A stretch of 43,043 nt of DNA from Nemertoderma westbladi (taxonomy: Eukaryota > Xenacoelomorpha > Nemertodermatida > Nemertodermatidae), in contig JAUCBJ010000115.1 of the NCBI GenBank assembly GCA_032718475.1, forward strand, positions 1 through 43,043, in the 5' to 3' direction. The notes beneath the pieces were generated by a model that saw only the letters and a program-made list of their open reading frames with translations, was not told the DNA's origin and did not search any database. Below, one piece after another: positions 1 to 9,676 of the stretch (positions are counted from its first letter, which is position 1; each line of letters begins with the position of its first letter). The position numbers were made by a program, and so were the translations under genes.

Positions 1-30
1 ACAAAACAATGCCCCCTGTCCTAAAGGCCT

Positions 31-181
31 GTTTACACGTGGCAACTTTTAGAGCAACTTTATCGGCAACTAGCAATGTGTTTGGAGCAATTTAATTTAA
101 TCGCTGTTTAATGTTTACACGTGCCAACTTTACCAGCAACTTCACCAGCAACTTGGCCGGAAACTTTTATAGCAACTTGGT
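31..181. repeat. CAACTT-rich direct repeats
   Basis: The segment GTTTACACGTGGCAAC at 31-46 recurs as GTTTACACGTGCCAAC at 113-128, an 82-bp offset. Both are followed by several short units of the form agCAACTTt, ending about 181. The preceding GGCCTG recalls the start of the MITE at 409, so this may be the end of a related non-autonomous DNA transposon cut by the window edge. No mate end was found. Confidence 0.5.
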
Positions 182-408
182 TATTTTGACTGTAAAATAG
201 TGGATACTGTTTCAGTATGCATACACCCCTCACCAAATTATATATACTAGCTAGTTTTTGATAATTTATTTTTTTTGAAATTTAGCCATTTTATTTTGAA
301 AAAATTAATGTTCTAGAACAAATATTTTTTTAGACAAAGGCCTGGTTAGTATTTAAAAAGAACGGGATGGATATAATACGTATATAAAATGAATAAAATA
401 ACTTTTTA

Positions 409-752
409 GGCCGCGTTCACACTACCGAGTCAAAGTCAAAGTTAACCCTATTAAACCCGGGTGGAGGGGGCCAATATGACCCCCCCCCCCGTGGTTTTTT
501 TTATTATAATTCTGAAACAAACGCAGTTGGGAATCTGAAATTTTATGACTTTTCCTAAAAATCTATTGTATTCCTAGTAGTCACAAATATATTATAAAAC
601 ATATCACATGAAATTAATTTTTTCTAGAATGCACTTATGTATTATATTAGGCCTATATAATGTATTATTATTTATTATTGCTAGCTAGCTATATTTATTT
701 TCTTTTGAATTTGACCTTGACTTTGACTCGGTAGTATAGTGTAAACGCGGTC
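409..752. mobile_element. MITE with long terminal inverted repeats, PIF/Harbinger-like
   Basis: The left end GGCCGCGTTCACACTACCGA (from 409) is matched in inverted orientation by the right end finishing GTGTAAACGCGGTC at 752. Both arms share a stretch reading ACCGAGTCAAAGTCAA, giving arms of roughly 35-40 bp with a small insertion in the right arm. The trinucleotide TTA flanks the element on both sides (406-408 and 753-755). A TTA/TWA duplication with GGCC-type ends is what PIF/Harbinger elements make. The interior (about 270 bp) is AT-rich with a C-run at 481-490 and no reading frame, so it is non-autonomous. Confidence 0.75.
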
Positions 753-1084
753 TTAAAATTTTTGAAATTTTTCAATTAAATTATCATGATATCTAGTAAA
801 ATTTATGGTAGCTAATAAATAATAAAAGCAATGATTAAAGTAATTTCAACAAGAAATTTTTTTTTTAATTTTAAATTTTTATTGTTGTTGTTTATTATTT
901 GTTGTTTTATTGTTGTTTTTCAAAATTTCTAGCTACAATCTTACTGTCAAAATGTTAAATGTTCTAGAATAAAAACCTCATGATAAAAGCTATTTTTCAA
1001 AAAAAAAATTGGACTTCGGATGTCTCACACAAAAAAACCGCTTTATCTAATACTGTTTAATTTAATTTGAATATATTTATAAAA
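753..1084. other. AT-rich intergenic stretch
   Basis: No reading frame or structural RNA seen. T- and A-rich with several short homopolymer runs and a TTGTTGTT-type tract near 890-925. Confidence 0.5.
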
Positions 1085-1510
1085 ACCTTTAAAAAGGATT
1101 GTCCCATGCAATACAATATTCCATTGGAGCCACTAAAATTCAAAATGACCTCTGTTGGACACTGTTCATAAAGGGCCACCCAAAAATGAAATGGCTCTTA
1201 CAAGACATTGTCCATTAGAGCCACTTAAATATGAAATATATTTCATATATATTAGGCAATTTTCCCTTAAAGCCATTCAAATCTGAAATGGCCCATATTG
1301 GATAGTGTCGCTTGGAGCCACTCAACTATAATGTGGCCCGATATTAGCCAATTTGTATCAACCGCCTTTGAAAAGGCAATGGCCCATGCAAGACCATGTT
1401 CCATTTGAGCCAAAAGTTCGAAATGGCCTTAATTAGTCACTGTTCATAAAGGGCCACTAAAAAATATAATGGTTCTTACAAGACAATGTCCCCTTGGAGC
1501 CACCCAAATG
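1085..1510. repeat. Diverged minisatellite built on TTGGAGCCACT...AAATGGCCC
   Basis: Units of about 45-60 bp alternate phrases like TTGGAGCCACT, GAAATGGCCCAT and TTGGACACTGT. A higher-order copy is visible: the block at 1085-1230 recurs at about 1365-1510, both containing CACTGTTCATAAAGGGCCAC followed by CTTACAAGACA. Units are 75-85 percent alike by eye. No coding potential. Confidence 0.7.
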
Positions 1511-1615
1511 ACAAATATTATTTAGATTATCTAATAATAAAAAAAATAAAATGTTTTTTTACAATATATTTTGTTACATTATGTCAACTTAACAGCGTTC
1601 TGGTGAATTACTCAT

Positions 1616-1644
1616 AACGCTGCAAAGTACTACTTTGCAGCGTT
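1616..1644. repeat. 29-bp perfect palindrome
   Basis: Arms AACGCTGCAAAGTA and TACTTTGCAGCGTT pair perfectly around a single C. A variant lies at 2243-2266 with the same core (TGCAAAGT, loop GCT, ACTTTGCA). The two may bound or belong to one family of repeat about 650 bp apart. Confidence 0.8.
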
Positions 1645-3110
1645 GTGGCCTATAGGACGGAACGTTGCAAAACAACTTCAATTACCGTATTCCAGAATGT
1701 ATTATTTCCATTTATGTTAATGATTGCAGCTTTATTATCCAATTTGCAGTGACGGGACTAGCTACTGGATGTAAATAATTGTTTAACATGTACTGTAATC
1801 CATTATGGCGAAACGTCCAATAGAAGACACTAAATTAACCAAAGAAAGTGACGACAGTGTTCAGTAAAACTGAACGGACACAGATGGTGAATAAGTTTGC
1901 TTCAGTCGACTATAGTCAAGATGGATTAATGATTTATCACATCCAAGCAGGAGATAACTTCCAATAAACTTTAATTAGATTTAAATGTATAATTAATACT
2001 GTGTACCAGTGTACCTGTTAATAAATTTCACTTATATTCGATATAGTACATGATTAAAATGTATAAATGAGCAACCATAAAATCCTTTCTTCACAAACCG
2101 AACACTGATAAGTTGACATAATGTAACAAAATTACATACATCATTGCTTGCAAAGGTCACTTTTCAAGGTTAAAGACCCTTGTTTATTGATGTAAATCTC
2201 CCTCGCTGCGCTCGCTCGGTACATAAATAAACTCGGGTCATAGCGCTGCAAAGTGCTACTTTGCACACAATGATGTAAATAGTTATTAGATTTAATTAAT
2301 ACGGGATAAAAATCACATTATATTTAATAGGCCTATAGATAATTGTTACATTAGGGTTAGAGGCAAAACGTCTACATTTATGTCTCCAATATATGAATTA
2401 CTGGTGGGGGATGGAATTCGTAGGGGTCGTAAGATGTATTTAGGCTAGTCTATAAACTAATCCCCCACCAATGACAAAATGTTAATAATGAAGTGTATAG
2501 TACGCGAAATAGTGATAAGTTATCCTTCCTAGAGGTACCGAACGGTCATACATTATTTCTTAAAAAAGCACAAATTTTAATCGCTTGTCAGTGAGAATTT
2601 ATTAAAACCTGTTGTTATTTACAGTATTGTTATTTACAATTTAACATATTTTGTTTGCACAAGTTTCGATCTTCAAACGGCTGAGACGTCCAAATAGTGG
2701 CGCAAATTGACCATTAGTGAAAAGGTATTGTTTATTGTTTTGGGTAGAAAACACCGCCACTAATGTTTGAAATTTAAATAAATTAATTTTTTAAATCATC
2801 TAAAAAACACATATTTTGTGTTTCCGGTCACTTTGCGCCATTAACTCGAGAAATCACATCCGCGTTTTTGACTGTCGGTCATAAGTGATAATAATTATCT
2901 ATAACGAAAGACTTAAAATCGTCTAAAAACTACTTATTGTACAACTCATAATCAGAAATTACACAAAAAGTGAATTGTGTGCGTTATTGTAGATATATAT
3001 ATTTTTTAAAATATCTGCAAAGGCATTTTTGGCTGTAGAATTAAATTGATAATAAATACTATTGTTTACCGCTAGGGGTGCAAGTTAAATTCATAAGAAC
3101 TAAAGGCAAT
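1645..3110. other. Intergenic stretch without recognisable genes
   Basis: AT-rich sequence with stops in all frames. Contains the variant palindrome at 2243-2266, a CGCTGCGCTCGCTCGG phrase near 2200 seen in some repeat families, and one TAGGCCTA at 2328-2335. Nothing else could be supported. Confidence 0.5.
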
Positions 3111-3119
3111 TTCCTTGTA

Positions 3120-3295
3120 ATTGTTTATTTTGGGCCATTATGCCTAGATTGGGCCATTTTGTTCTAGGTGGGCCATATTTGCCCTAAGAGGACGTGTACC
3201 TTTTGGGCCATCGTAGTAGGATTAGGGCCATTGCTCCAAGCCCAAGGCCATTTAAGGGCCATTGGACCTTTAAAAGGTGGCCCTAATAGTGGGAA
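3120..3295. repeat. GGGCCAT-rich short repeats
   Basis: GGGCCATT or GGGCCATA recurs about every 20-35 bp (near 3132, 3150, 3170, 3207, 3226, 3255), resembling the GGCCCAT phrases of the minisatellite at 1085-1510. A short (AT)n tract follows at 3300-3316. Confidence 0.6.
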
Positions 3296-3327
3296 AGCTT
3301 ATATATATATATATATGTATAATAGGC

Positions 3328-3775
3328 CTAGACAAAATCACGATGCCACATCACAACACAACCAAGACAAAGGGGAGGTTTCGTCTCACATACTGGACAA
3401 TAGTAACGAGTTAGGACAGTTATAGCTCCCTTGTTTGCATAACAAACACGACACCTTCGGCGAGGTTTAGGGTCTTTCTCGGTTGGTGGTAACAGGTCAA
3501 CAAAGTGATATGTATTACTCGTACTTGGCTGTGGGGAATGTGGAGCAGGGGGATGACTCACAGGATGAATCACGTGATGAACAGTATACACGTTTCAATG
3601 ATCTGGCAGAATGTATATGGGTTAGATGAAGCACAGTCATCTTTAAAAAATCGACATAAGTAGCTTTTTTGTTGTCCTCACATTTATACATTAGGTAACC
3701 ATTTACAACCAACCGAGCAATGAAGTTAATTCCAATCTTCTTGAACCATAAATGATTCTTTCTTATGGCCGGTCG
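3328..3775 (-). pseudogene. piggyBac-like transposase, C-terminal remnant
   Basis: Read on the minus strand, the 3775-3650 part gives HLWFKKIGINFIARLVVNGY followed by a Tyr-Val-Asp-Phe-Leu-Lys segment. This resembles the W-K-K...N-x-Y helix region near the end of piggyBac transposases. After a frame change the 3480-3328 part encodes a basic KPRRRCRVC, then TRYYCPVC, then KPPLCLGC and MWH. That is the Cys-rich zinc-binding tail (C-x2-C pairs plus His) typical of this family. The catalytic DDD core is absent, and the copy is frameshifted and 5'-truncated where it meets LINE sequence at about 3776. Identification rests on motif memory; the zinc tail is the stronger part. Confidence 0.6.
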
Positions 3776-4306
3776 TCCACAACTACACTTTCCATGAGTT
3801 GGTTGCCAGAGAAGTAGATCTGGTATGACCTCGTATTTACTTCGCCAGCAGTGCCCACTGAATCTTAATCTGCATTCACGGAGGGTGGTTGATACAGGTG
3901 GTATTGTACCATAAAGCTCGGCATTTGTCATGTGTTGTCTCCAGCTGATGTTTAGGGCTGCCCTTAGTAGTCTTGTGTAGCAACCATCAATTCGTTGTTC
4001 AAGTGATTTAGTCTGTGTCCAGGTCTCACCCCCGTATAAAAAAGATATCAATCCAATGCCTGCAATAATTACTTCTGGTATTCCATAAGCTCTTAGGATT
4101 TCAAGCATTTTACCTCTATGGATGGAGTCGAATGCCTTCTTGAAGTCCACAAAACTAATGACTGCGGGGAGATTCTTTGACTTAATTCCTTCAATCAGTC
4201 ACCATAGTGCAAGTATCTGAGCTATTGTTGATCTACTTGGTCGAAATCCGTTTTGGCTCTTATGCAGTAGTTTCTCTATGTGAGGCCTAATCGTATATAG
4301 AATCAT
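3776..4306 (-). pseudogene. LINE reverse transcriptase remnant, RTE-like, internally deleted
   Basis: Minus-strand translation from about 4306 gives an RT finger/palm opening (HKSQNGFRPSRSTIAQILAL), an in-frame stop, then VDFKKAFDSIHRGKMLEILR with the first catalytic Asp region. The frame then jumps to the thumb/C-terminal part (YGGETWTQTKSLEQR, LRFSGHCWR, LLLWQPTHGK...GRPA). The block holding the F-A-D-D motif is missing, so this is an internal deletion of the palm. The in-frame stop lies in a context (TGG TGA where relatives have Arg-Arg) that suggests two CpG-to-TpG changes. Family: non-LTR retrotransposon close to the 39600-40798 copy. It ends where piggyBac-like sequence begins, in the same reading frame. 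Confidence 0.7.
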
Positions 4307-5319
4307 CTTATTTCATATATTCATTTCATATAATCATATATTTTCCTTGTAGGGCTGACCTCGATGTTTGGTGGCTGCCTAAGCAAGTTGCTGAAGTGAT
4401 GTTTCCACTTCCCAACATGTTCTTCAGGACTATCGGCTTTGAGTCACCCCTTTGCACAAATTTCGTAAATATTAGGATCAATACTTTTAGGGCTATGCAG
4501 AGAAGTAATAATTTTTCTTTGCTACGATGTATTGATGTTTCACAAAACATCCTTATTCATGCAATTGCTAACGTTTCTCCTCTCACGGTGTTGCGCAAGA
4601 GTTGGTTAGTGGTGCTTGGGGTAACCTAAATTTCTGATTTTGTATTTATTCTGTTGTCTAGGTAAATTTATATAATGTGGTCTGTATACTTCTACTACGT
4701 ATGTAATTAAATTTATCTTGTACCTATAATGGACCTATAGTGTCAGATTAAACAAAAATAATAATAATAATAATAATTGTGACAAATTGATAGATTGTAC
4801 AATATAATAAAGCTTGCTCCAAAACAAGTTCCTATATTTGAGATAACTTGTACTTTAGTTTCACCTACTGTTGTGGGTTAATGTGTTATTTGTATATGTG
4901 TATGTAATAGACAGTCATGTGTTGAAAACATGTTGGACATATAAACACTATTTTATAGTTATTCATGCCTAACTTTACATATTAGTTATGGTACATGCAC
5001 ACCAACTAAACTAATGTATACTAATTCTATCTGACGTTTTATATCATGATAACGAAACTAATAAAATAAAGTTATCTACTAAACCCTGTGGTCATTTTAA
5101 CAGACTGATTATGGGGTCACTCAACTCAGTTGGAGCTCCCAGAGTCGTCACAGAGCTCCCATGTCTGAAAAATGGAATGACCATATATTTAAATTAAGTT
5201 ATTATGGTGGATAAAAATTAACTATTTTCTACTCTGTGAGTAGTAATAGTTGTGTTTAGTTTTGGTAAAGCAGAGGTGGTTTTTTATGTGTTGGCGTTTT
5301 GGCACTATGCGCAATTGTT
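4307..5319. other. Intergenic stretch without recognisable genes
   Basis: AT-rich; an (ATA)n microsatellite lies at about 4759-4779. Short open frames around 4326-4629 are opposite-strand mirrors with no family features. Confidence 0.5.
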
Positions 5320-5975
5320 GAGGAGATCATGCAGCCAGATAGTGCTCTTACTACTGTATATTCAAATGATGGATCAGCAATGAGTGGTGTGGGCAAATAT
5401 ATTGTGCAGTCCCTCACACTTAATGGAATACAGAGGGTTTAGCCAACTTGTAGTATTGTGACTGAAACCATGGATAGCTTAAAATAATTAGAAATTATGA
5501 CACTAAGGATACTTTCAGCAGCAGTAGGGTATAGATATTCTGAACAAAACATATTAAAGCGAATCTCCTTTATAATGACATCCTTTATAATAATAGCACA
5601 ATACATAATCTAGATAAAATCGAAAAGGTCTGCGAAGAATTAAATATCTTTCACATTCCGAAAACCATTCTTTGTAACATGCATCCTCTAATGATGTTTC
5701 AACCTAAGTTCAAAACATTGTTTCAACAAATACATGACTGACTGCATTGGTAAGAAGAAAATCGCAGATAGTTTTCTGGCTGATGTAAGAGTTTAAAAAT
5801 TAATCTTTTATTGTTAAAGCAGTTAAATGTTTATCTTCATTTATAAATAGAGACTATTTTCCTAAACCTTGGAATTGACAAGGTCATTTTGAGGCATTTA
5901 TTCATCCAAAAAAGAACATGTCACTTTCATTACAAGATCATAGGTTCAACCGCATGAGTGACTGTTGTTTAGTTC
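5320..5975 (+). pseudogene. Degenerate transposase-like coding remnant, family unknown
   Basis: Although no long frame is open, consecutive stretches translate to protein-like text: SNDGSAMSGVGKYIVQSLTL (about 5366-5425), then MTLRILSAAVGYRYSEQN (about 5497-5550), then IPKTILCNMHPLMMFQ (about 5655-5705), KKIADSFLADV and HPKKNMSLSLQDHRFNRMSD. These are separated by stops and frame changes. The ordered phrases recall an uncharacterised invertebrate transposon-encoded protein I have seen but cannot name. It is clearly decayed. Confidence 0.45.
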
Positions 5976-6142
5976 AATCAATCAATTTCAATGTTGTTGA
6001 TCATAGTCAATACATAATTGGTGGGGTGGCAATTAAATAGTATCCATTGGCTAGACACAACCACTAAAACACAACCACTAAAAGGCAACCATAGTAAGTT
6101 ATTAAAACTTTCATTCATGTTTTGAGTTTTTCCATGGAGACA

Positions 6143-6361
6143 TCATGACAGCAATTGAGGAGATGAAAGGTCTCTAAATATCGGTTTGACAAGATTGGTG
6201 ATAACTTCATGAAGCTGTTGCTTGTGGTGATATAGTTGCCCAGTATCCAATCCTCTATTGTATTTGCAACATGAATTGATGCCTTTGGTAAAAAGTGAAT
6301 GTTGAGGATTCATATCTGAGGATAGCATGTGGAAATAGGTTGCCCAAATGGCTTCTTGCAT
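6143..6361 (-). pseudogene. Transposase-like remnant, possibly Mutator-like
   Basis: A 72-codon minus-strand frame starts MQEAIWATYFHMLSSDMNPQ, then a Cys-Cys-Lys-Tyr-Asn segment and VKPIFRDLSSPQLL. This order (A-I-W-A..FH..S.D..PQH, W/C-C-K-Y/F, H-x(4)H, I-K-P-I-F-R-D-L-S) resembles a segment of Mutator-like or related invertebrate transposases as I remember them. It follows the plus-strand remnant at 5320-5975 in opposite orientation, so it is either a separate insertion or an inverted part of the same locus. No catalytic motif is visible. Confidence 0.45.
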
Positions 6362-6510
6362 TGCTCGGACTGATTCAGAGCAAATCTGTTAGTCTGTCTG
6401 AACCACCAATATACTTCCCATCTAACAGTAGTTGACCTTTATAATTGGTTCCTGTATTGGAGGTTGGAGGGCGAATGGCGTTTGGTTATATTTAATATTA
6501 CTAGGGGTGT

Positions 6511-6596
6511 GCCGGATATCCGGCTAGGCCGGAATTCCGGCCGGATTTTGATAAAAATATCCGGTTCCGACCGGATTTAAATTTTTTGTCCGGATT
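6511..6596. repeat. CCGG-rich repeat cluster
   Basis: CCGGAT, CCGGCT, GGAATTCCGG and CCGGTTCCGACCGG alternate, giving six or more CCGG sites in 86 bp of otherwise AT-rich DNA. The leading CTAGGGGTGTGCCGG resembles ends of hAT-type non-autonomous elements, but no matching end was found. Confidence 0.5.
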
Positions 6597-6769
6597 TTCA
6601 TTTCAACGAATTGTACAATTTTTACAACAAAATTTACAATTAATGTAAATTTTCAAAAAAACATCAAAATAAATTTTCTTTTAAATTCAAACAAATTTAA
6701 ATGTAAGCAAATACAATGGAATACAACAAGACACATTTTTTGTAAGCGGATCCTTAGCTGGAAACAAAG

Positions 6770-7060
6770 GTGAACAGAGAAAACAAGAAGGGAAAAAAAG
6801 GAAGGGAGAAAACAAGAAGGGAAAAAGAAAAAGTAAAAAAAAATTATTGGACAAAAAACAAGGGCAATAAGGGCAAAGAAAAAAAGATTTATGGTCCACC
6901 TAGAGGGAAAAAAGGAAGAACAAGTGATAATAACAAGATAATAATAATAATAATAATAACAATAATAATAATAAGAACAATAAATAAAGAAATAAACCAG
7001 TCTAATAAATCTCGGAGAGGACAATAACCACCCCCACCCCCAGTACCCCCACCCTCTATT
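6770..7060. repeat. Low-complexity purine tract, (ATA)n microsatellite and C-rich tract
   Basis: A/G-rich sequence (6770-6900) leads into an (ATA)n run at about 6941-6972 and a CCACCCCCACCCCCAG-type tract at 7027-7056. The last has four C-runs of three or more, so its complement fits a G-quadruplex pattern. Open frames here on both strands are only low complexity. Confidence 0.75.
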
Positions 7061-7217
7061 ATAATAATGCAATATATTTAAGGTTAATTTTTACTTAGTA
7101 ATTCCTAAGGTGCTGTAGCAAAGCTAAAATGGACTAGTCTCAAAAACTCGTACCATAGGGAGAGACGAGAAGGTAAGATTGCCAAAAGTGGGTCTGCCGC
7201 CAACCATACCAAGAAAC

Positions 7218-7254
7218 AATGGTATTTATTTTATTTATTTATTTATTTATTTTA
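7218..7254. repeat. (TTTA)n microsatellite
   Basis: About nine near-perfect TTTA units. Confidence 0.85.
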
Positions 7255-7336
7255 TATTCGCACACTGGTAAATATTACATGTTGCTAATGCTAATTACTA
7301 TTAAATACATAATTACATAGGAGTATACACTGTAGA

Positions 7337-7663
7337 TTGAAATTGAAATTTATTAAACATTTAGAAGAGAATGATGAAAATAAAGAAGTGATATTGAGAC
7401 AAATATTAGGAAACAAAAATCAAATACGGAAATTTATTAAACAAATGGAAGAAAATGAGGAAAATAGAGAAGAGATATTAAGACAGGTTCTGGGAAATAA
7501 AAGTAAATTACTGAAAATTAATGAACAATTGAATAAAATTAAGAAACAGTTGGTTAATGAGGAAGATGAAAGTAAAGAAAATCAACCAGCTTTTACTTAT
7601 TTTCGAAGACCTATGATGAAAAACTCTCGTACAGTATATGCCCGCGCAGGAGGACACTATTGA
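7337..7663 (+). CDS. Lys/Glu-rich coiled-coil frame made by an 84-bp duplication, function unknown
   Basis: 108 open codons with no ATG at the left end (the frame opens at a TTG), so it may be an internal exon or a remnant rather than a complete gene. Residues 4-58 consist of two 28-residue copies of a charged segment (KFIK..EEN.EN.E.ILRQ.LGNK). At DNA level this is an 84-bp tandem duplication starting at 7345 and 7429. A further Lys/Asn-rich helix (LLKINEQLNKIKKQL), an acidic turn and the C-terminus TYFRRPMMK...ARAGGHY follow. Heptad-like spacing suggests a coiled coil. No family is recognised. The host or transposon origin is open. Confidence 0.4.
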   Translation: MKLKFIKHLEENDENKEVILRQILGNKNQIRKFIKQMEENEENREEILRQVLGNKSKLLKINEQLNKIKKQLVNEEDESKENQPAFTYFRRPMMKNSRTVYARAGGHY

Positions 7664-7689
7664 CATTTGTTTGTTTGAGTTCCTTTCAT

Positions 7690-7850
7690 AATAGTATTAG
7701 GACTATTTATCCATAACAATTATATTATTATTAGAACTATTTATCCATAACAATTATATTGGTATTAGGAGTATTTATCCTTAATTATTATATTAGTATT
7801 ATAAATGTATTTGCCAACAATATTTATTGCTATTAGGTCTATTTATTCAA
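7690..7850. repeat. 33-35-bp tandem repeat
   Basis: Four imperfect copies of TATTAGGACTATTTATCC followed by ataacaattatatt-like sequence, at about 7695, 7729, 7763 and 7830 (last diverged). Confidence 0.7.
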
Positions 7851-8165
7851 GAAATTATATGTTTTTTATAATATATTTTGGAAAATTAGTCGACTAAGTC
7901 ATAATTTTTAAAACTTTAAATAAGGGTAGAGTTATTTTATAAAGTTAAGAAGAGTGAATCAATGGAGGCAACATGAAGTCTAATCTCTTGCCCTTTACTC
8001 ATAAGACCGCACATTAACTCCCAAGGTTGCATACTGTCACTATAGCTGGGAGAGTCAAAGCTAGTGTACACTAGATTCAGTCTAGAGCTAGGAAAAAGAA
8101 TAATGCTCTTCTAGGGTTCGAACCTATTGCTGACCGAGGCCTATTGCTGACCGAACGAAAACTGT

Positions 8166-8245
8166 CCTGGTTCATGCAAGGATCGAACCCATGACATGCG
8201 GGAGATGTGAATTCAATGCAACCACTACACTAAGGTGAAACAGTA
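8166..8245 (-). mobile_element. tRNA-derived SINE head (minus strand)
   Basis: On the minus strand an A-box-like TAGTGTAGTGG (8232-8222) is followed at tRNA-like spacing by a B-box GGGTTCGATCC (8190-8180). The pseudo-T stem does not pair well and there is no clean acceptor stem, so this is a tRNA-derived SINE promoter rather than a working tRNA gene. Just left, at 8113-8154, another GGTTCGAACC and a duplicated CTATTGCTGACCGA suggest a second decayed unit. Confidence 0.55.
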
Positions 8246-8271
8246 ACCTTCGAATTTGTTCGTTGACGTTC

Positions 8272-8345
8272 GGTGTGGCTGTGGTTGTGGTTCTGGCTGT
8301 GGCTGTGGCTGTGGTTGTGGCTGTGGCTGTGGTTGTGGCTGTGGG
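8272..8345. repeat. (GTGGCT)n / (GTGGTT)n microsatellite
   Basis: About twelve units of GTGGCT or GTGGTT with one GTTCTG interruption. Confidence 0.85.
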
Positions 8346-8885
8346 TTAGTTTCGATGGGAAATGGGGTGATTTGAGAAGCAGGGAGTGCGCCGGAGAAAA
8401 GTGCGTGTAATGGGCTGCTGCGTCAGAATGGGTATGTTAATTAATGTTACACTACAGTATCTGAACAAATATTTTAGGCATGGTATGGCAAGCATGAGGG
8501 GTTATGCATTACTTCAAACAATAAAACTACAGTATCCACTGTAGTATAGAGATGGTTGGGGATTAATTTGACAAATGGTATTTGGGTACTGGCTTTGTCG
8601 TTGAGCTAATACTTGGAGTGTGTGGTTGGGTGCGCAGGCTGCTTCGCAACACAATGTGAAAGAATGCAATCTATTGCAAGACCAGATGTTTATTATAATT
8701 TTCTTAGGCGAATTGACAATGGTCTGACATGATAACGAAGCTGGAGGTTTAAATAATTTAAAATGTGTGCAACCCCATGTTGGCATGCAGTATAACTCAA
8801 CATAGGATTCAGTGGGATGCTTAATCCTTCACGCATGCCATACCAAAAACTATGGTCCTGTTTGAAATGTTAAGGTGGACCTTTC

Positions 8886-8895
8886 TATATAAATA
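8886..8895 (+). promoter_or_regulatory. TATA-like box upstream of the CHHC zinc-finger gene
   Basis: TATATAAATA lies 101-110 bp before the ATG at 8996, allowing transcription to start near 8915-8920 with an 80-nt leader. It is a sequence match only and could be chance in AT-rich DNA. Confidence 0.35.
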
Positions 8896-8995
8896 AAACC
8901 ATGTAAAGTTAGATCATTATCTCTAAAAAACATTAAGTGAAGTTTTTCAAAGTTTTTTTAAAAGTAAATCTTACTAAATTGTTCTTTTTGTTACT

Positions 8996-9283
8996 ATGGA
9001 GTACTTTATTTGCCCCTATGATGCCACGCACCAGATTCATTCGGAGAAATACGTCAAACATCTAAGAAAATGCCGCAAGAACTTTCCTGGCCAAAAAATG
9101 GTACAGTGTCCCTTTGAAGTTGCGCATAGCTTTAGAGAAGCCGAAAGGGAACATCATCTACAATTTTGTGAATACAGAAATAGGAGCTCCATTTTTGAGA
9201 TATTAAAAGAAGAGAAAAAAGTGGAAAAGAAAGGAGAAGAAATTGAATGTCCGGCGGCGTGCGGAGAAGAGGTGTGGGATTGA
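8996..9283 (+). CDS. GTSF1/Asterix-like protein with two CHHC zinc fingers
   Basis: 95 residues, ATG to TGA in one exon. Finger 1 (residues 6-26) is C-x5-H-x9-H-x3-C within CPYDATHQ...HLRKC. Finger 2 (about residues 38-58) is C-x5-H-x9-H-x3-C within CPFEVAH...HHLQFC. This is the U11-48K-type CHHC fold, and the pair plus the CRKN linker is the signature of gametocyte-specific factor 1 (Asterix in flies), a Piwi-associated factor in piRNA-guided transposon silencing. The tail is acidic and Lys-rich and ends IECPAACGEEVWD, recalling the CPPC-D-E-D-W-D motif that follows the fingers in vertebrate GTSF1; Trp residues in this tail contact Piwi. Known members are usually longer (about 165 residues), so this may be a short paralogue, a retrocopy, or a first exon (AGGTGTG near the end could be a splice donor). 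The fingers are intact, which argues for selection. Confidence 0.75.
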   Translation: MEYFICPYDATHQIHSEKYVKHLRKCRKNFPGQKMVQCPFEVAHSFREAEREHHLQFCEYRNRSSIFEILKEEKKVEKKGEEIECPAACGEEVWD

Positions 9284-9610
9284 TGTGATGATGCGATTCT
9301 CCGCACCCTAGTATAAATTGTTATGTAAACGGCTGCAGATTATTGAGGGATTGAACCAGGGCCAAACTGGTCCATTTTATTTTCTTGAAAGGGTAATTTA
9401 TGTTTTGGGCCCCGCTCGTGTCTTTATATTTCATTCTATCATTCTATTGTACAGCAAAAATAATACAAATGTACTGTATATTGTATTATTGTTCCTATTG
9501 TATTGTATATTTCATTTGCTGTAGTACAATCTATTCATCTCGCGTCCCTATCTGATTGATTTGTGTCAAATTAAATTGCCTTTGGCAACATTATTTGATA
9601 CAAATCGATT

Positions 9611-9638
9611 GATTAAACAATTAATTAATTGTTTAATC
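9611..9638. repeat. 28-bp perfect palindrome with adjoining AATT repeats
   Basis: GATTAAACAATTAA is followed immediately by its exact reverse complement, and a further copy of CAATTAATTAATTGTTTAAT follows at 9642-9661. It lies just beyond the 3' end of the minus-strand frame that stops at 9677. Confidence 0.8.
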
Positions 9639-9676
9639 GACCAATTAATTAATTGTTTAATTAATTAATGACCTAC

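Noticed and set aside
6511-6596. A complete hAT-type element starting at CTAGGGGTGTG
   Set aside because: No inverted partner end or 8-bp target duplication was found.
6653-7072. 139-codon minus-strand frame rich in Tyr, Phe and Leu
   Set aside because: It only reads the purine tract and (ATA)n microsatellite in reverse; low complexity, no protein features.
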